From assembly GCF_000972845.2 (NCBI RefSeq), contig NC_040018.1:2647632-2711631 (forward strand): 64,000 bases of DNA, in the 5' to 3' direction. Position 1 is the stretch's first letter. The number at the start of each line of letters is the position of its first letter. A model generated the notes under the pieces. The model saw nothing but the letters and a program-made list of their open reading frames with translations, did not search any database and was not told the DNA's origin. This stretch comes from Larimichthys crocea. Its lineage: Eukaryota > Chordata > Actinopteri > Sciaenidae. Both the position numbers and the translations under genes were made by a program. Below, piece after piece: positions 1-13,193 of the stretch.

Positions 1-128
1 ACACCCTGGACAAGTCACCAGCTCAGCACAGGGCACATCCCAGAGAGAGATCTAAGCACAAACAGGGATTCGAACCAGGAACCTTATCGGCATGAGTGCT
101 AACCACTTCACCACCGTGCCGCCCCCTG
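1..128 (-). mobile_element. tRNA-derived SINE-like element, head end, cut by window edge
   Basis: Read on the minus strand it starts ggcggcacggtggtgaag, a tRNA-like head common in percomorph genomes, with a consensus RNA polymerase III B box (GGTTCGAATCC on minus, 66-76 on plus). It continues into the ctggtgacttgtccaggg body. The rest lies left of position 1. Confidence 0.75.
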
Positions 129-1679
129 TAAAAACAAAATGAAAAAATATATTGTCTGTTTTGTTTCTAAGAAGTTACATGCATCAGGTTGGTACGGTAC
201 ATGGCTCTAAATACTATAGGAGCTATAGCTGCAACCACTGTTGCTATGGCAATTATGCCAACCAGAAGCATAAATCACATTATGAAGGACTACTTTTTGT
301 GTACACTGCTGATAATATACACAAAAAGTACTCAGGTATTAAGACTCATGAGGATGTGATTACAGCTAAAGTCCATGGGGCACAGATGTGACGTGTTAAC
401 GGATGTACCGCTGCTACCAGAGCTACCAGTGGCTGTCCTGTTTTTGACGGACAATGTGAGCATCTGCATCAATCGGAAGTCAGACACAGAAACAGAATAG
501 AGAATCCAGTCGATTTCCAAAATAAAGCACCCGTTGCAAACTTACAATCATAAAAAACAACAACAGGCAAACAGGAAGCATTTTAAACTATCTTGCATAT
601 ATTCACCCATGGTAGAAGCACACAAACAAGAAAGGAGGACCAAATCTGAGTAAGTTAACAAAGCCGTGCAGGCAAAATGCTTCTGACACGGCTTGGACTG
701 GATATATATGTTGGCCCAGTTTGGATACTTGTAGTAAGTGGGCCTCTAATGTGAGCACATGCCATGCCATATGTGACTCTGTGTGTTTTGATTATTTAAG
801 AGACATTTCTTAAGTTATTTCATATAAATATCATTCATAACCAACTTAAATTCTCTCAGTATAACATAACATATTATAACACATATTGTCACAATGTGAT
901 TTGCTGCTCTTCATTCTAAAGGCTTCCCTCTCTTCAAACAACAAATGGGCAGCAACAACAGCGTCTGCGACAGCAGTATTGATTTTAATAGCTGTGGTCG
1001 CTGCAACTGTTGTGCTGCTTGGCCTGCTTTTATGAGCAGTCATAAAATAACAGTGAGGAGATGGCCTGGATGCTTTCCATGTATTACAATCAGAATTTAT
1101 AAATTGCCCCATTACCCACCTTTCCACTGGTTACACTTGGAACATTAGCAATTATTTCCACATGGGTCACACTCATAAAACCAATAATCTAGTGATTTAA
1201 AGCCTTGGTGGAGGAGCTGGGGCTGTAGGCTTTCTTCAAGAGGCCTTTGCCTTTAAGACATCGATTTCAGGCTTCTATTAGACAGGCTTTGCAGGAACAA
1301 ATTGCTTCTGGGTTTGTCTAAGGAGAGAGATTGGAGATGGAGAGAGTGCCATTGAGAAAGAGGAGACGGAGATCATCCCAGCACAAGTGTGGGTGTCTGG
1401 TTAGGTGAAGAAGGTAAAGTTATTAAAGCATGTGTTGTGACTGTGCTGATACGAGGTCAAAGTGTTTGTAGAGTCGTCTGCTGTTTGTGTAAAAGTTAAT
1501 TTCTTGAGTCTGTCTGCTCACTGTGTGCTGTCCTTACCACTCTCTGTTTAGATTGCGTTAGGTGTGCACTATTTGCATTCAGTGTGAGTATGTGCAGGTA
1601 GGTCTGGAACGCTTCCCAGTCAGTGTGTGCTTATAGAGATTGATGGCTGCAGGAGGTTGGTGGGAGGTGAAAGAGAGAG

Positions 1680-1729
<50 letters not shown>

Positions 1730-2478
1730 CTGCTGAATGGCAAAACTCCTGATGACCGCCCACCCACCCATCATCCCATTACTACACCCCGGGGAGAGAA
1801 AGAGAGACAGAGCGAGGGAAGGCAGAGGGATGAGAGAAATAAAAGATAAAGTGATTCAGGTCTGGAGATGAAAGTGATGGAGAAGGGCTCAATGCAGAGA
1901 TGGAGTATGGGAGACGGGCGAGGAAAGCAATGAGGAAAAATTGATAAAGAAGGAAGAGAGGAGAAACGCATGAATACCACAGAGATGGAGCTACTAAGAA
2001 GGGAGGCTACACTTAGAAATAGAGTGCAGATGTAGATGGAGTATGAGGAAAAAGGCGGAGGGAGGCAGTGCTGGAAGAAGTCCCATTATTAAAGTAGAAG
2101 TAGAATAAGAATAAAGAGGGAAGAGTGGCTGGTCATGTAAATATGTATATTTATTTGTAGGGTATATTGGGTGTATAAATAGGTGTTTATATCATATATA
2201 TGTAAATGTCTATGGTTTATTATTATGTATGTAAATGCATGACAAAACCTATCAATGATATAATCTAATTAGTCATGTGACTATTGGAATATGTATAGAA
2301 GGCATACAGGAGGTATTTGTTAATTGTTGAGATTTGGAGAGTTGGTTCAGAGTTGGAGATCATTGGAGATGAATGGAGTTGATTGTTTGGATTTGGATTG
2401 CGAGTATTGATAGTGCTGATATAGTAAAGTGTTTGGATTGGATATTGTACAGTGCCTATTAAAGTCTGAAAGGTTGTT
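129..2478. other. Non-coding, no gene seen
   Basis: No ORF here resembles a known protein. 1300-2100 is strongly purine-rich on plus (agagagaga, ggaggg). 2110-2300 is AT-rich with tgtatatttattt-type words. Confidence 0.6.
1683..1726. repeat. (GA)n microsatellite
   Basis: A pure run of 22 GA units within a longer purine-rich tract. Confidence 0.95.
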
Positions 2479-2612
2479 TCTCTCTATGCATCGACCCTGC
2501 GATGAACTGCGGACTTGTCCAGGGTGTACCCCGCCTCTTGCCCAGTGTCCGCTGGGATAGGCTCCATTTCCCCATGACCTTGATAGTAATAAGCGTTTAC
2601 ATAAAATGGGTG
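2479..2612 (+). mobile_element. 3' part of the same SINE-like family
   Basis: The segment carries gatgaactg, gacttgtccagggtgtaccc and gctgggataggctcc, the body and tail of the element at 1-128 in opposite orientation. The tRNA-like head is absent, so this is a 5'-truncated copy. Confidence 0.75.
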
Positions 2613-2675
2613 GACATTTTGAGGTAAACATCTGTAAATGTTATATTAAATTCAATTTTATACAACTGGCTTGTT

Positions 2676-2787
2676 GGGCAGCACAGTAGTGCGGTAGTGG
2701 TTAGCACTGTCCCTGGCCTGCATGAGTTCTTTCCAGGTACTAAGATAAGCACTTAATTAAGGTTAATTGGTGACTCTAAATTATCCG

Positions 2788-2819
<32 letters not shown>

Positions 2820-2889
2820 ACTCGAATGGTTGTTTGTCCCTATGTGATGTGCTTTGTGATGAACTGGTGACTTGTCCAGGGTGTACCCA
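2676..2889 (+). mobile_element. SINE-like copy with head and internal GT expansion
   Basis: It starts gggcagcacagtagtgcg and gtggttagcactg (tRNA-like head with internal loss), then ggttaattggtgactctaaa, a GT microsatellite at 2791-2819 grown from the element's own gtgtgagtgtg stretch, and ends tgacttgtccagggtgta. It lies 64 bp from the truncated copy at 2479-2612. Confidence 0.75.
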
Positions 2890-3123
2890 TTTGAATGTTT
2901 CAGCTGGCTGTGGCAGAGCTAGTTATGTCTATTGTATATACTGTTGGTTAGTTTAATGTACTCTTTGTAAAACCTTAATCTGTGTAGCAACTAGTAATTA
3001 TAGATGTCAAGCAAATGTAATGCAGTAAAAAGTAATAATCCTCTCTGAAACGTAGAGCTGTAAGTATAAATTAAAAAAGTGCCTTAGAATTGTACTTAAG
3101 TATAGTACTTGAGTAAATGTTTT

Positions 3124-3154
<31 letters not shown>

Positions 3155-5009
3155 TTGTTTGTGTGTGTGGAGGCTCGGACAGGCTTCTCTGACTTCCCTG
3201 ACCCACCACAGCCCCTCACTGAACTCATTTACACTGACTGACAGCGCTGTGTGACATCCAGGCTACTTGGGAGGCTGTACACACGCTCGCCTCATATCTG
3301 GAGGTCGTTCTTGACAAGTTAGTCACCACCGCCTGCTTATTTGCATGCATTTTACATGTATGTATGTACATGTATTTGTATGTATTTTACATGTGAATAA
3401 TATAACATTTCATCATACACTTACATCAGGTCTCGACTTGGTGTCATCTAAGTCAACGTTTGGCCCTAGGGGGCCTACTGGTTGAGCTCAGATATCTTCT
3501 GTATATCTGTATGCGTGCTCTCTTGTTTTTATGTAGAGAAAGGAAGCAGACGGGTGATGCATCATGAACGTTCCTTGAACTACAGCGTAACCCAAAACTG
3601 CCACTCACTCAAGCCTGCAGAGAGTTGATTCTTTTTCTGGTCAAATGAGAAACACAGGACAATCCGTTTCTGGTGGTTATTTAAAGATAATTCATCTATT
3701 TTTAAAAGCTGGGGTCTGTCTGAACACGGGTGAAGTCTCTTAGTTGTGGCGACTCAACAATCTCGGGACTTTCTTTTTTTTTTTCTTTCTTAATTTGCCT
3801 TTAAGTGTGGGGAGTGTGCACAAACCATGTACAGAGACACACATGTTCACATTAAACACGTAATGCGAAGGCACGGACGCATGTGCACGAGAGGGAGCTT
3901 AAGACAACACACCAGTAAACACATATGCACATAAGCAAACAGTTATATGTACGCAGAAAATGGCCACAGATATACATACACACACACAAAACACACACAT
4001 TCGCATGCACACAGTGTGGTCCAGCCCTTGGCTCGCAAGTCTGTAATGAAGCCTTAGTGAAGGTCTACCAAGGAGGCTGGAGGAGTCAGCCAAGTCGGCC
4101 TGCGGTCTCATTCAGACAACCACCTCGCCTTCGCCAGCTACCCAGGCCTCAGTGTTCAGTCACTGGGTGGGATGGCCAGGAGATCTAATCCGGCAAAGCA
4201 GAGGGTGGAGGTTTGAGGAGGACTCCTCTAGATGTGGTTAGTGTGGGAGACCAAGAAGGACTGTCACTTATTTGGTGCCACAAAAGGGCAAGGGCGGCCT
4301 TTCCTGTTCTTTAACTCTGGTCTCCTGGCTTGCTGATGAGTGGATCTCACCACAGACAAGACACTGTGAAAAACCAAAGTCTATGAAGGAAACTTTACAA
4401 ATCCTGTGTTTACCCGTCACTTCCAGAACAGCAAACACTCGGAGAATGTTTCAAAGTGAAGCTGAGACTATTAACAGATGTGGATTCCTCTCACTTTCCA
4501 CTGGCAAGCCACACATCTTTACAAATACACAAACACACATACAGAGACTCACTGTACCACAGTGGCTTCCTCCATACACACAATACACCCACCACAATGA
4601 CCTGGCGAGGCCTACACCATGCTGGGGCATATATTTACTCCACAGCAATTTACCCTTGGGCTTTGACAACTCATCGTTTATGCCACTGTGGCGTTGCAGG
4701 GGCACCACTCCCTGTCTGTCTGTCCATCTGTCTATCCATCTGTCTGTCCTCCCTTGTCATACAGTGGCATGGATGGCAAACAGAAGACTGAGCGATGATC
4801 CTGGATCAGAGCCAGAAATGGGTCAATGAGTCAAAAGTGTTTTTGTGGTCGCAGCGATAGTTGACGTGTTTTCATGTTAATTGTTCACTGGGGCTCATCC
4901 TTGAGGTTGACTTCCTCAAACCTTAAAGGGTCGATTTATTTAAAATTTTAAAACACAGCAGTCATGTTAATGGACATTTAACTACATTAACAGTGCGACT
5001 CAGCAGCCT
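2890..5009. other. Non-coding, microsatellite-rich
   Basis: A GT tract at 3128-3169, CA-rich words near 3975-4012, and an imperfect ctgt/ccat tetranucleotide at 4711-4750. The 185-codon ORF at 4272-4829 has no recognisable domain and includes repeat-derived residues. Confidence 0.6.
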
Positions 5010-5362
5010 GGTCAGTCCACTACTGTGGTCCCGACTGAATCATCTCAACAACTAGTCAATTAAATGAACTTCCATGAACTTTTGTACAGACATTAATGCT
5101 TCCCGGGGGATAAAGCTTGAGCTTTCCGCCAACGCAACCACGAGGTTACATTTTTGGTTTTTAGTGAAAAATATCTCAGTTTTTATTAAAACTGTCTGTG
5201 TTCCCATCAGGGTGAAAACAAATAATAATAATGATATCCGCACCAGCCTTTGCTGTACTTTGTGTTACGCTAGATGATAGTGAACATGGTATACCAGCTA
5301 AGAGCGTATCGTCTGCATATTATTGTCACTGTGAGCATTTATTTAACTCAAAGCACAGCAGT
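5010..5362 (+). repeat. Dispersed repeat family 4 (atctcaacaacta type), copy 1
   Basis: It shows the family order: catctcaacaacta, then ttgtacagacattaatgct, then gaggttacatttttggttt, then tttgctgtactttgtgtta, then tgtcactgtgagcatt and ctcaaagcacagcagtg. I recognise this order from a repeat widespread in percomorph genomes. It abuts the element at 5363-5850. Confidence 0.7.
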
Positions 5363-5850
5363 GTTTAAAGATCCAGTGTGTAAAAATTAAAAGGCTCAAT
5401 TTACAAAACATGCCAGAAATTAAATATAATATTCAAAAATTCATTCATGTTTAATTACCTGAAAATAAGAAAAAAAAAATAACCTTAGAACAAACTTTCT
5501 TTCTTTGCACAGGTTTAATTTAAATTCAGATTGATGTCATAGGTTAACTTTAACGTATGTTTACTGTAGTGTAGGTTAATTTTAATGTATGTTTACTGTG
5601 TCTCATGTTGCTAGATGTCTAAATTTCCCTCAGGATTAATTAACAAGTATCTATCTATACGTCTTCCACATTGCTCCACATTGCACCACCACGTTTCGAC
5701 AGTAGCCCAGATTGGACAATCCAAACACTGACTCTAAATAGGGCCTTTTGCCTTTGTTTTGCAGCCACCTTATGTTCTTCTACTTGCTTGTAATGGGAAG
5801 GTTGAGGCAAGGGACGTTCAGTTGGTTGCAGTCACTGAATCCTGCAAACT
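5363..5850 (+). mobile_element. MITE-like element with AAAGGTCCAGTGTGTA-type end, copy 1
   Basis: The left end gtttaaagatccagtgtgta matches the terminus of the copy at 33688-34053. Internal landmarks are taaccttagaa, cagtagcccagattggac and ccaaacactgactct. An extra segment near 5510-5650 is not in the other copy. The right end is eroded. No transposase is encoded. Confidence 0.65.
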
Positions 5851-8800
5851 GGGCTTCATTAAGTACAGCCGCTAGCACAGCTACAGGCTCTGTTTCTGCT
5901 TAAAATCAGATATGATTTGTTGTTACTTGGTGGCATTAAGCTGTCAACAAGTTACATTAAAGAAACATTTACTTTATTTATTTTTTTTCCTCCTCTGTGA
6001 ACTGCAATTTCAAATTCATCATCATCTGCTCTGCTAGATTGCAGGTTGATGTAACAACAGCATAGAACATGTCTGGGTGTCTTATTGAAGTAATTAGCCT
6101 GTCTTAACCTTTAATCTCTTTAAATTCCTCTGCCTCACCAGATGAGACTCTCATGGCCTGCTTCAAAATTGTCAATTACGCCTGTCACGTGGAAAGCGGC
6201 AACTAAGCCAATTTCCTCTCTCCCTCTCCCTTTCGTCCCTTGAATCGCTTTGTCTTTTCCTCTTCCATGTGACTGTAATTGCACATTTCATAATGACACT
6301 AAGCAGAGATAGACGCAGATAAAGAGAGAAGGGAGAGCTGGAAAAGAAAGGGAGAGACTGTGTCCCCGGAGTACCCTGTGTTTCCAGCTTAATTGATGAC
6401 AACCACAAGTGAAGTTTGGAACCTCTCAGCTCTATCCTGTCAACATCTCAAGGAAGTGAGACAGCATGAGTTCACTTGCATTGGGAGATGATGTTAAAGT
6501 ATAAGCTGTGTTTTGTTTTTTTTTGTTCAAATCCCTGCAGCGGTGCAGGACTGTTTTACGCACATAGCAATCTGCAGGAGGCTAATTTAAAGATGCCTGT
6601 TTCCCATAGTAAACAAAGCATTTACAGCTTGTGTGGTAGCGTTCAACATGTTTGCAGTGCAGTTGATCTCGGTGCCAGTGATAATGCGCTAAGATTTAAG
6701 GGAGTGCATGGAGATGTTATAATCAAGCGACAGGTCAGGAAAATAGGGTAAAGTCAAAAGCAACAGCAAGTGCTCCCAGCTACGAATTAAAAAGGGAGGG
6801 GAGAAAAATGTGTCTCCTTTGACTGCATGTTGCTTAATTCTCTCTCTGGGCTCTGGCAAGCCAAGCCCGATGTTAAGTGGCTTCTTGAGTTTATCCAGCG
6901 AGGTCAGAGGGAAAATAAAAACATCACGCGAGAGCTACAATTACAGCCCTCGAACATGACAAGCGTCTGTTTTTGTGCTTTTGACTGAGGGCCCACTTTT
7001 AATGGTCGGTTCTGGCTGCAAGATAAACAAACAGTCATAGGGTTAGCATAACCCCCGTCTACAAGCACTAGCCAGCGAGACAGCCAGAGAAGCTAAACTC
7101 TGCCGCAGCGTTCGGCTGCAACAGCAGAAGCAGCGGTGGTTTTGGCGGCAGGGTAAATTACAGCATGGAGCAAAGCTGTGGTTTGTATACAGCATACTCA
7201 CACACTCGCTCGCTTTTCCTTTCACTCTTTCTCTCACACACACGCTAAGGCTCTCTCTCTCTCTCTGTGCTCTATACTTTCCGAGTATCGGACAAAAGCG
7301 CTCAGGTTCAGGCACATAAATGCGCATACGTACACACACGTGCAGTCACTTGGGTGGGCCCTTCCCTTTTTTTCCCCACAGGTGTCTGCAAAGCAAGGCC
7401 AGCAATCAACATCGCCTCTGGCGAAACTTCCAACCTACAGACCTACTGACCTCATCGTGAGACCAGTAATCTGTTAAATTATCGGTTCCAAATCATGTGG
7501 GAGAGTCTAAGCTAATGGGATCTCATTATACGGTGCATAAAAAGAATCCCATCAGGTGACATTTACATGTTGCATCATTCTGTATTCCCAACCAGTCGGG
7601 CCCGAGGGGCTAATCAGAGATCAGTTCAGCTAGATTTTCTCTTCGCCTGACACCCTGTTTAGAGATAAACCATGATGGATGCTGATTGTAGGGTTACAGC
7701 AGTTGTGTCATAATGGCATATGGTCTGTGTGATCACATATTATAAATAATAGAGTGATGCACCCAGTGGTTATGGCCCTTTGCACTTTCAAATGTGGATA
7801 ATGTGCACATTACGCTAATTATGATAACGTGCATTGACACGGGATCGTCACATCATGTTTTCTGTTGTGTCTTTTACAATTTTGATGAGAACATGATTAC
7901 TCATTTTTAAGAAAAAACAGTATTTAGGCATGTACCACTGACAAATATTTACAATGCAGCATCCTCAACAACTTTCTACATTACTGACATGCTTAAAATG
8001 ACACCATCGAAATAAATCTCTACATTTAAAAGTCTTATTATATTTAGTCACATGTTGTTAGCTATGTATTGTTTCCTCTTATGTTACTCATGATAAACTG
8101 CTGGTAGGTCATGTCTGATTATTAAAGCTGAAGATATCAGATATTGTCTTAATTGATGCTGTTGATGTCTCTCTGCAGTTGAGTTAAAATTTCCATTATG
8201 TAAGGGCTTTAAAAACAACGTAAGGCGACAATTATTTAAATATCAAAACTAAACAGAGTGACATTTCTCTAGTAAATATCTTCTGCAGATGTCAGAATGT
8301 TATTCATTTTGTAGTGTGGCGAACATTAATTGACTTACAGCTGAGGAAATCCATAAATGAGACGCTAACCGCGTCGATCCTGCTCTTGATGTGTAGACAA
8401 TCGAGTTTGTGGCTCAAACCTTGTGCTCTGCTACTTCATATAATCTGTCTGTATCATACATTTTTATTTTATTTTTTCTAGACCAGACTTACATACCATT
8501 TACTTCTGGTTTATTTGTGTGAAGGTAGTGAAAACAGCTAAGCCAGGATGTACTGAGGAAACAGTGCAGTTTGAGCTTTTCTTCCTCGGTGCCTCATTGA
8601 CTTTGAATGTGTAAACAAACTCATCTTTGAACATGTTTTCTCAGTCTTTATACTCTGTTCACACCTGCTGCTGAGTTCCTGTAACAGATGCATCCATACT
8701 TTAGGGTCACCGTGCACGCCGCTGCACGCCTTCGTTAGCTACACATTCACGGGCGACAGACAAAGACAGCACCACTCACAATTAACAATGTATTCGCACA

Positions 8801-10524
8801 TGATTATTATGTACATGTACACAAAGGAAAAACACAGACATACACAAATACACGCTGGCAGAAACACACCCATACGCCCACACACCTGCTGCTCGTCCTC
8901 CTCCACAGCCCCTTGTGTTAATGGATGGGAGTCTAATTACTACTCTCACGCTGGGACTACTTTCTCCACACTTGTCTCCGAGGACATGTGTGCATGTCGG
9001 TGTGTGTGTGCATGTGTGAGTGTGTCTGGGAGTGGTGGGGTTAGCTACTGTCAGCACAGAGCTCACACACTGCTCATTAGCAGACTTTCTCTTTTCCCCT
9101 CCTTTGGCGCACTGCTCGACACGTTCGCACAGAAACACACTCGGCTTCATGCAAAACACTGTTAAACACAGCGCAGTGTGTTCAGCCTCAACATCAAGGT
9201 GGTAGCAGCTTAGCTTCACGCGTGCATTTTATTTTAAGATATAGTTTATTTCCTCTCTCTCTCTCTCTGACTGCCTTTGTGTCTCACAGAGATAGCTGGA
9301 GAAAGAGACAGAAAGAGATGATTTGTGCGCCTAAAGCAAGACACAAAACCAGACAGACACACTTCCCTATTCAACCACCACAGTTCTGGTTAAAAATAAC
9401 GACAAGGAACTGTGCAGCTACTGACTCCTTCTCTCACGGTACTAATGCACACATCTGCATGCACAATCACACTGACACGCACACACAAATTCACAAACAC
9501 AGCGCTGGTGGTGGCTGAGGTATATTCCGAGTCTGTGTTTTGACACGGTCTCGTCTGTGACGCAGTCTGTGTTGTACCATAAACTGCCTCTGTACTAGAG
9601 TGACCTCCCCCACCACTTCCTCTGTGTCTGTGTGTGTTTCATCTCCCCTGTGGTTGTCAGACTCGAGGTCTAAGTGGAGCACAGAGGAGCAGACAGGTCT
9701 TCAGAGGAAAAGATTGCTGTTGAGAATGTCTGCAGCTCACAAACAAAGGCCACCTGGCTCCTAGCTGTGGGACGGAAATGTGCTCTCCTCGGTGCTACAG
9801 TGACAAGTGTGTGCTAATAACAGGGTGCTCACACTTGATGCCTAATTAGCCCTTCGACTAATGTGGTGCTAATCATTCGCTAATGCTGGAAAAACTTTGA
9901 TGTTTATATTTTTGGTAAATGAGCTTGTCATGTTTTTGCATAAAACATAGTAAATGTTGGAGTGGACAGTAGTGTGTGTGTGCTGTTTAATGCTTTATTA
10001 ATGTGGTATTTATGATGCTAAATGATTCTAAATGACCCAGTTAAATATTTTTGTTTGTGACCTTGATGTGCAGGAAAAAAGCCACAGTACTAAACACTGC
10101 TGGTTGTTATGCTCACTGATTGGCCACGTCAAAGGTCGTTTTTCACTTATTTCACTGATGCTAACATCTTTTGAACTTAAAATGGACGATTTATCTCATC
10201 CTGTGAAGTGATCAGTTTTTTATTGACGTATGCATTGTACAAAGCAACATTAAAAACAGCTATCAGCTATAGATACAGTTATAGATATGTTTCGCTACTG
10301 CTTTGCACTGTGATAGAGAGCAGTGAGAACACAGTTTGCATTGAAGATGGCTTTGCTTCATGTGTGTTGGGAATGCTGGGAACACAAACAGCCCAAGCTC
10401 ACTAATTACAGTTGCTTCATGCTCTGTGTGGTATCGCCAAAGCCGTCAAAGCCTCGACGTGTTGCTACATTTTTGAGGAGGTGCACGTCAGTTAGAACCA
10501 AAAGGGAACCTCCGTGGCTTTGAA
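5851..10524. other. Non-coding, mostly unique sequence
   Basis: No gene seen. 6840-7010 and 6100-6300 are free of simple repeats and hold several taatta/attac words, so they could be regulatory. 7195-7345, 8800-9070 and 9230-9500 are CA/CT-rich. Confidence 0.5.
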
Positions 10525-11005
10525 GTGAAACCAGCGCGGAAGTGCCAAAAACTGCAGTTCCTCAAACGCCCACTTGAGGCTGGCTACAGAACGAGTCAAT
10601 CTCCATAAGTCCCCATGTTAAAATGTCCAACAGCAGAAATAAACATGTTTACAGCCTGGTACAAAAACAATTTTGTTCTTTATAGCTAATTTTCCCGTTC
10701 ATGACAACTGTACTGAGGTGTAATTTTTATATAACTCACCTATTCAAATTATTTTAAGGCTTAAAGTTATGCAGAATTAACAGCATGGTCGCTTTGATTG
10801 ACAGATGGGTGCCATAACAGATGGCCTGGCATCATTTGGCATGCCTCAGGTTCGCGGATCATCCACGTCTTTGCTGATTTTTAGATTAGCCGGGAGGCGG
10901 CAGAGACAGGACTGCCAACATAGCGGTAGACAGTGCCACAGATTTTGAGCTTCGAAACAGCTCTTCAGAAACATGTGGGTGATGTCATGCATCCGCTGTC
11001 TATTC
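10525..11005 (-). repeat. Dispersed repeat family A, copy 1
   Basis: On plus it reads ggaagtgccaaaaactgcag, cacttgaggctggctacag, tccccatgttaaaatgtcc, aaacatgtttacagcctgg and gtctttgctgatttttagat. Reverse complements of the same blocks occur in the same order at 17868-18275 and 26975-27310. It is non-coding. Confidence 0.8.
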
Positions 11006-11954
11006 TTTATACTGTCAGTGGTTAGAAAATAGCTGTGTAACAACTAGAAGACCAGAATTCTGTGTATAGACGTTTGGTGGTGGGGTTGACACTCTTGTTA
11101 ACATGTGAGTCACAGACTGTGCCTTTAAAAGCTCTGTGGTGGTAGAGCTGTACACAGTGTCCTCAAAAAGCACCCCGTCCCCTCTTTAAGTGTTCATCAA
11201 GTGAACATCAGCTCAATCTCTGGATAAGATCGTCGTACAAAGCAACAGCGTTCGGTCCTCAGATACAGAATGAAATGCAGGAATTGAGTCTTACAGGCGT
11301 GTGTGCCAAATACGGATTCATCTCCGTCTGGCTGACCTCATCGGATACTCGCTGTTGACTGGCGATGCAGAAGGAGGGGCAGACGGAGGGTGGGCAGCAG
11401 AGACCAGCACCCGAGTGGACCCCCGGGCCGCTCGATTGCTCAGCCAAGTCGAAAATGTGTTCTCAGATCTTTGCCTGACATGCTGTCCTGTGGGGTTAGA
11501 CTTCTGCATGTGTGTGTTTGTTTGGTCGTGTGTGTGTGTGTGCCAGAAATTCATACTGATCATCTTTGACTGCTGTGTGTTTGTGTGTGTAGTTTAAAGA
11601 TGGAGATAATCTGATGTACAAGAGCTAAACACACGCCTGCTACATATAAGAAATATCTGATCGTAGGATCACGTGCGAGCGTCATGTCGTGTTTGGAGGT
11701 GATGTGGTCACACATAGGAAGCATTTAAGATGAACTTAAGCTCATGGAAACGGTGGTTGCACGAATAGATGTGAAACATGAGTGTGTGTGAATGCTAGAG
11801 AGAAAAATGTTTCAGGTGTGTGTGTGTGTGCATGTGTGTTTCATAATATAGTGAAGGCGGTGAAGCCATGATGCCTCCCTGGGCCTGTTTCCAACTGGAA
11901 CACTTTGTCAGATTGAGCGACCTTCGGCTGACAGGCCCAGAAGTTCACTGGACC

Positions 11955-11962
11955 GTGTGTGT

Positions 11963-12007
<45 letters not shown>
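11955..12007. repeat. (GT)n microsatellite
   Basis: About 26 GT units with one TA interruption. Confidence 0.95.
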
Positions 12008-12010
<3 letters not shown>

Positions 12011-13102
12011 CACAGTCTGTGATTGTATGGTCATGCATGTGTGCGATTGTGTGTATTAATATGGGTGAATGCACGCATGTGTGACTGTACGTTTGTGTGT
12101 CACACATCTACTGTGGGTGTGTGTGTGTTTGCAAATCTCCCAGGGTAGCAATCCATCTTGACAGTCTGTGTAGACCCATCACATCACTGTCACGCCACTC
12201 TCTCACTCGGACGAGTGATGGAAGGAGTCCAGAGGGAGAGGGAGAGGGAGAGGGAGAGAGTGAATGACAGAGAGAATGACAGATCACATTGGACTCATCA
12301 GGAAAAAGTGCTGTGACACACACTGTTCTGCTCAGAGAGGGAGAGAGGAGGGCTGAGTGTGCCAGTCAAGGCAAAACAAAAACAAACCCGACTCGACTTT
12401 CCTCTGATCCATGGGTATTGGCTTAATTGGAAGTCTCCGCTCATTTGATTTCCTCCGAGGTAAACAGCTCGCAGCTTCACTTTCCACTCCCTTCAGAGCT
12501 GACACACGACGAATTTGTGATGGAAGTCAGGAGACCCTCCTTTTTTTGTGCTAATGGTATAGCTCCTGTATGTTACATGTCATTCGGCATGGCGAGAAAC
12601 CATTTATACAAAGTAAGCAGCAGTTAGGACTCTTACTGTTAGCACTGCTGCCTGCAGAGTTAGCTTTAGGCTAAAGGTTATATAACACATACAGACTGAA
12701 ATATTATAGATTTTCTAACACGCATACATACAGGTCATTAAGTCCACGGGGTCTGATGCTGCACAGTCAAACTTGTCATCTTTAAGGCCATTTCTCAGCT
12801 CTCATTCAGATGTAGAGTCTCTATTGTGTGCACACATCTTTATTTATTTATTTTTTTAGATGTGTTTTATTGACAAATGCTCACTTTACAGTGGCTTTGC
12901 AGCATGTACAATATCTACACATTCCCTTTCATGCATTAGAAGATACACACCTGTGTACAGATACACTCAAATAAACATAATAAACACATATCAGCTTAAA
13001 AATATATAATATATATAAGTAAAGTACAGTATAACATAATAAAGCTTACCTGTTGTATTAGCAATGAAAAAAACCCCAGTAACTATTGTATATCACCACC
13101 AA

Positions 13103-13193
13103 CACTACTACTACTACCACTACTAATACTACTACTACTACAGCTATCACTACAACTACTATAATAACAATAATAATAGTAATAATAATAGAA
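13103..13193. repeat. Degenerate (CTA)n/(TAA)n trinucleotide tract
   Basis: Imperfect cta units grade into taa/taat units over about 90 bp. Confidence 0.85.

Noticed and set aside
66..76. Possible functional tRNA gene suggested by a perfect B box
   Set aside because: No complete cloverleaf; the box belongs to a SINE-like head followed by the element body. The same applies to 15137-15147 and 29809-29819.
4272..4829. 185-codon plus-strand ORF
   Set aside because: No recognisable domain; composition follows the local CA and ctgt/ccat repeats; an overlapping 111-codon ORF in another frame is equally open.
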